This document shows, in pieces, positions 5,778 through 6,112 of a stretch of DNA of 6,112 nucleotides; the first letter of the stretch is position 1, and every line of letters begins with the position of its first letter. Source of the stretch: Bacillota bacterium (GTDB taxonomy: Bacteria > Bacillota > Bacilli > Paenibacillales > NBRC-103111). The notes under the pieces were generated by a model. That model saw only the letters and a list, made by a program, of their open reading frames with translations, was not told the DNA's origin and did not search any database. Position numbers and translations under genes: made by a program. The stretch is taken from NCBI GenBank assembly GCA_023391955.1, contig JAEWAA010000082.1, positions 1-6,112 on the forward strand, read 5' to 3'.

Positions 5778-6112
5778 ATGAAAAAGGCGGAGGAAATGAA
5801 GGAGCGGATTATCCGCAGCACCATTGAGCTTATTGAACAGGGAAGCGGAGATATCGGGGAGATTACCACCCGGATGATCGCCGAAAAGACGGGGATTGGC
5901 ATCAGTCTGATCCACTATCATTTTCAGACCAAGGACCGGCTGGTGGAGCTGTGTGTCCAGCGGATCATTACCGGGGTGATTGAGGATTTCCGGCCTTCCG
6001 TTGCTGCGGCTGACCACCTGCTTACACGGATCACGGCTGTGGCGCAGCAGGTCGCCGATTTTCTTGCATCGAATCCGGCTATCTCGCGGATTTCGATACT
6101 TGGCGATTTGGC
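5778..6112 (+). CDS. TetR-family transcriptional regulator, N-terminal part (gene continues beyond right edge)
   Basis: The frame is open from the ATG at 5778 to the window end: 111 codons plus two bases. AAAGGAG at 5765-5771 gives an ideal ribosome site 6 nt upstream. The N-terminal DNA-binding domain is of TetR type: a first helix (KERIIRSTIELIEQGSGDIGEI, about 8-29), then the helix-turn-helix TTRMIAEKTGIGISLIHYHFQTKDRLVELC (30-59), with the family's typical YHF...K..L pattern. The rest is the start of the ligand-binding and dimerisation domain, so the inducer cannot be inferred. The perfect palindrome just upstream suggests autoregulation. TetR regulators often control an adjacent transporter; the target is probably the genes after it, since the upstream ArAE gene has its own promoter without this palindrome. 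Confidence 0.93.
   Translation, partial: MKKAEEMKERIIRSTIELIEQGSGDIGEITTRMIAEKTGIGISLIHYHFQTKDRLVELCVQRIITGVIEDFRPSVAAADHLLTRITAVAQQVADFLASNPAISRISILGDL

Overview
The window looks like a chromosomal segment of a moderately GC-rich Bacillota species, most plausibly Paenibacillus or a close relative. The grounds are strong AGGAGG-type ribosome binding sites, a near-consensus sigma-A promoter, and a gene set (OmpR-type two-component system, YkcB/YkcC-like glycosyltransferase pair, YqjA-like ArAE protein, TetR regulator) typical of that group. The genus is inferred from style and protein resemblance only; no database search was possible.

Layout. On the minus strand (1-1381) lies a two-component system: an OmpR/PhoB-family response regulator whose stop overlaps the start of a sensor histidine kinase (ATGA overlap). 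The kinase runs off the left edge, so only its N-terminal membrane and extracytoplasmic part is present. A divergent intergenic region (1382-1653) follows. On the plus strand comes a two-gene operon: a GT-C (PMT/ArnT-like, YkcB-like) membrane glycosyltransferase (1654-3639) and a GT-A polyprenyl-phosphate sugar transferase of the DPM1/GtrB/YkcC type (3645-4649). A short gap with a weak terminator and a clear sigma-A promoter leads to an aromatic-acid-exporter-family (ArAE_1) membrane protein (4752-5678). The window ends in the first 111 codons of a TetR-family regulator (from 5778), preceded by a perfect 23-bp inverted repeat.

How the genes may work together. The GT-A enzyme should charge undecaprenyl phosphate with a sugar on the cytoplasmic face. 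The GT-C enzyme should use the flipped lipid-linked sugar to glycosylate an envelope acceptor outside. No flippase is visible in the window. The two-component system is divergent from this pair.

The most striking finding is in the intergenic region. It holds two arrays, each of four TTCAG half-sites (one is TTCAT) at exactly 11-bp spacing. The arrays point in opposite directions, one toward each transcription unit. In each, the last half-site lies 10 nt from a -10-like hexamer. This is the architecture expected for an OmpR/PhoB-type activator, and suggests that the regulator controls both its own operon and the glycosyltransferase operon.
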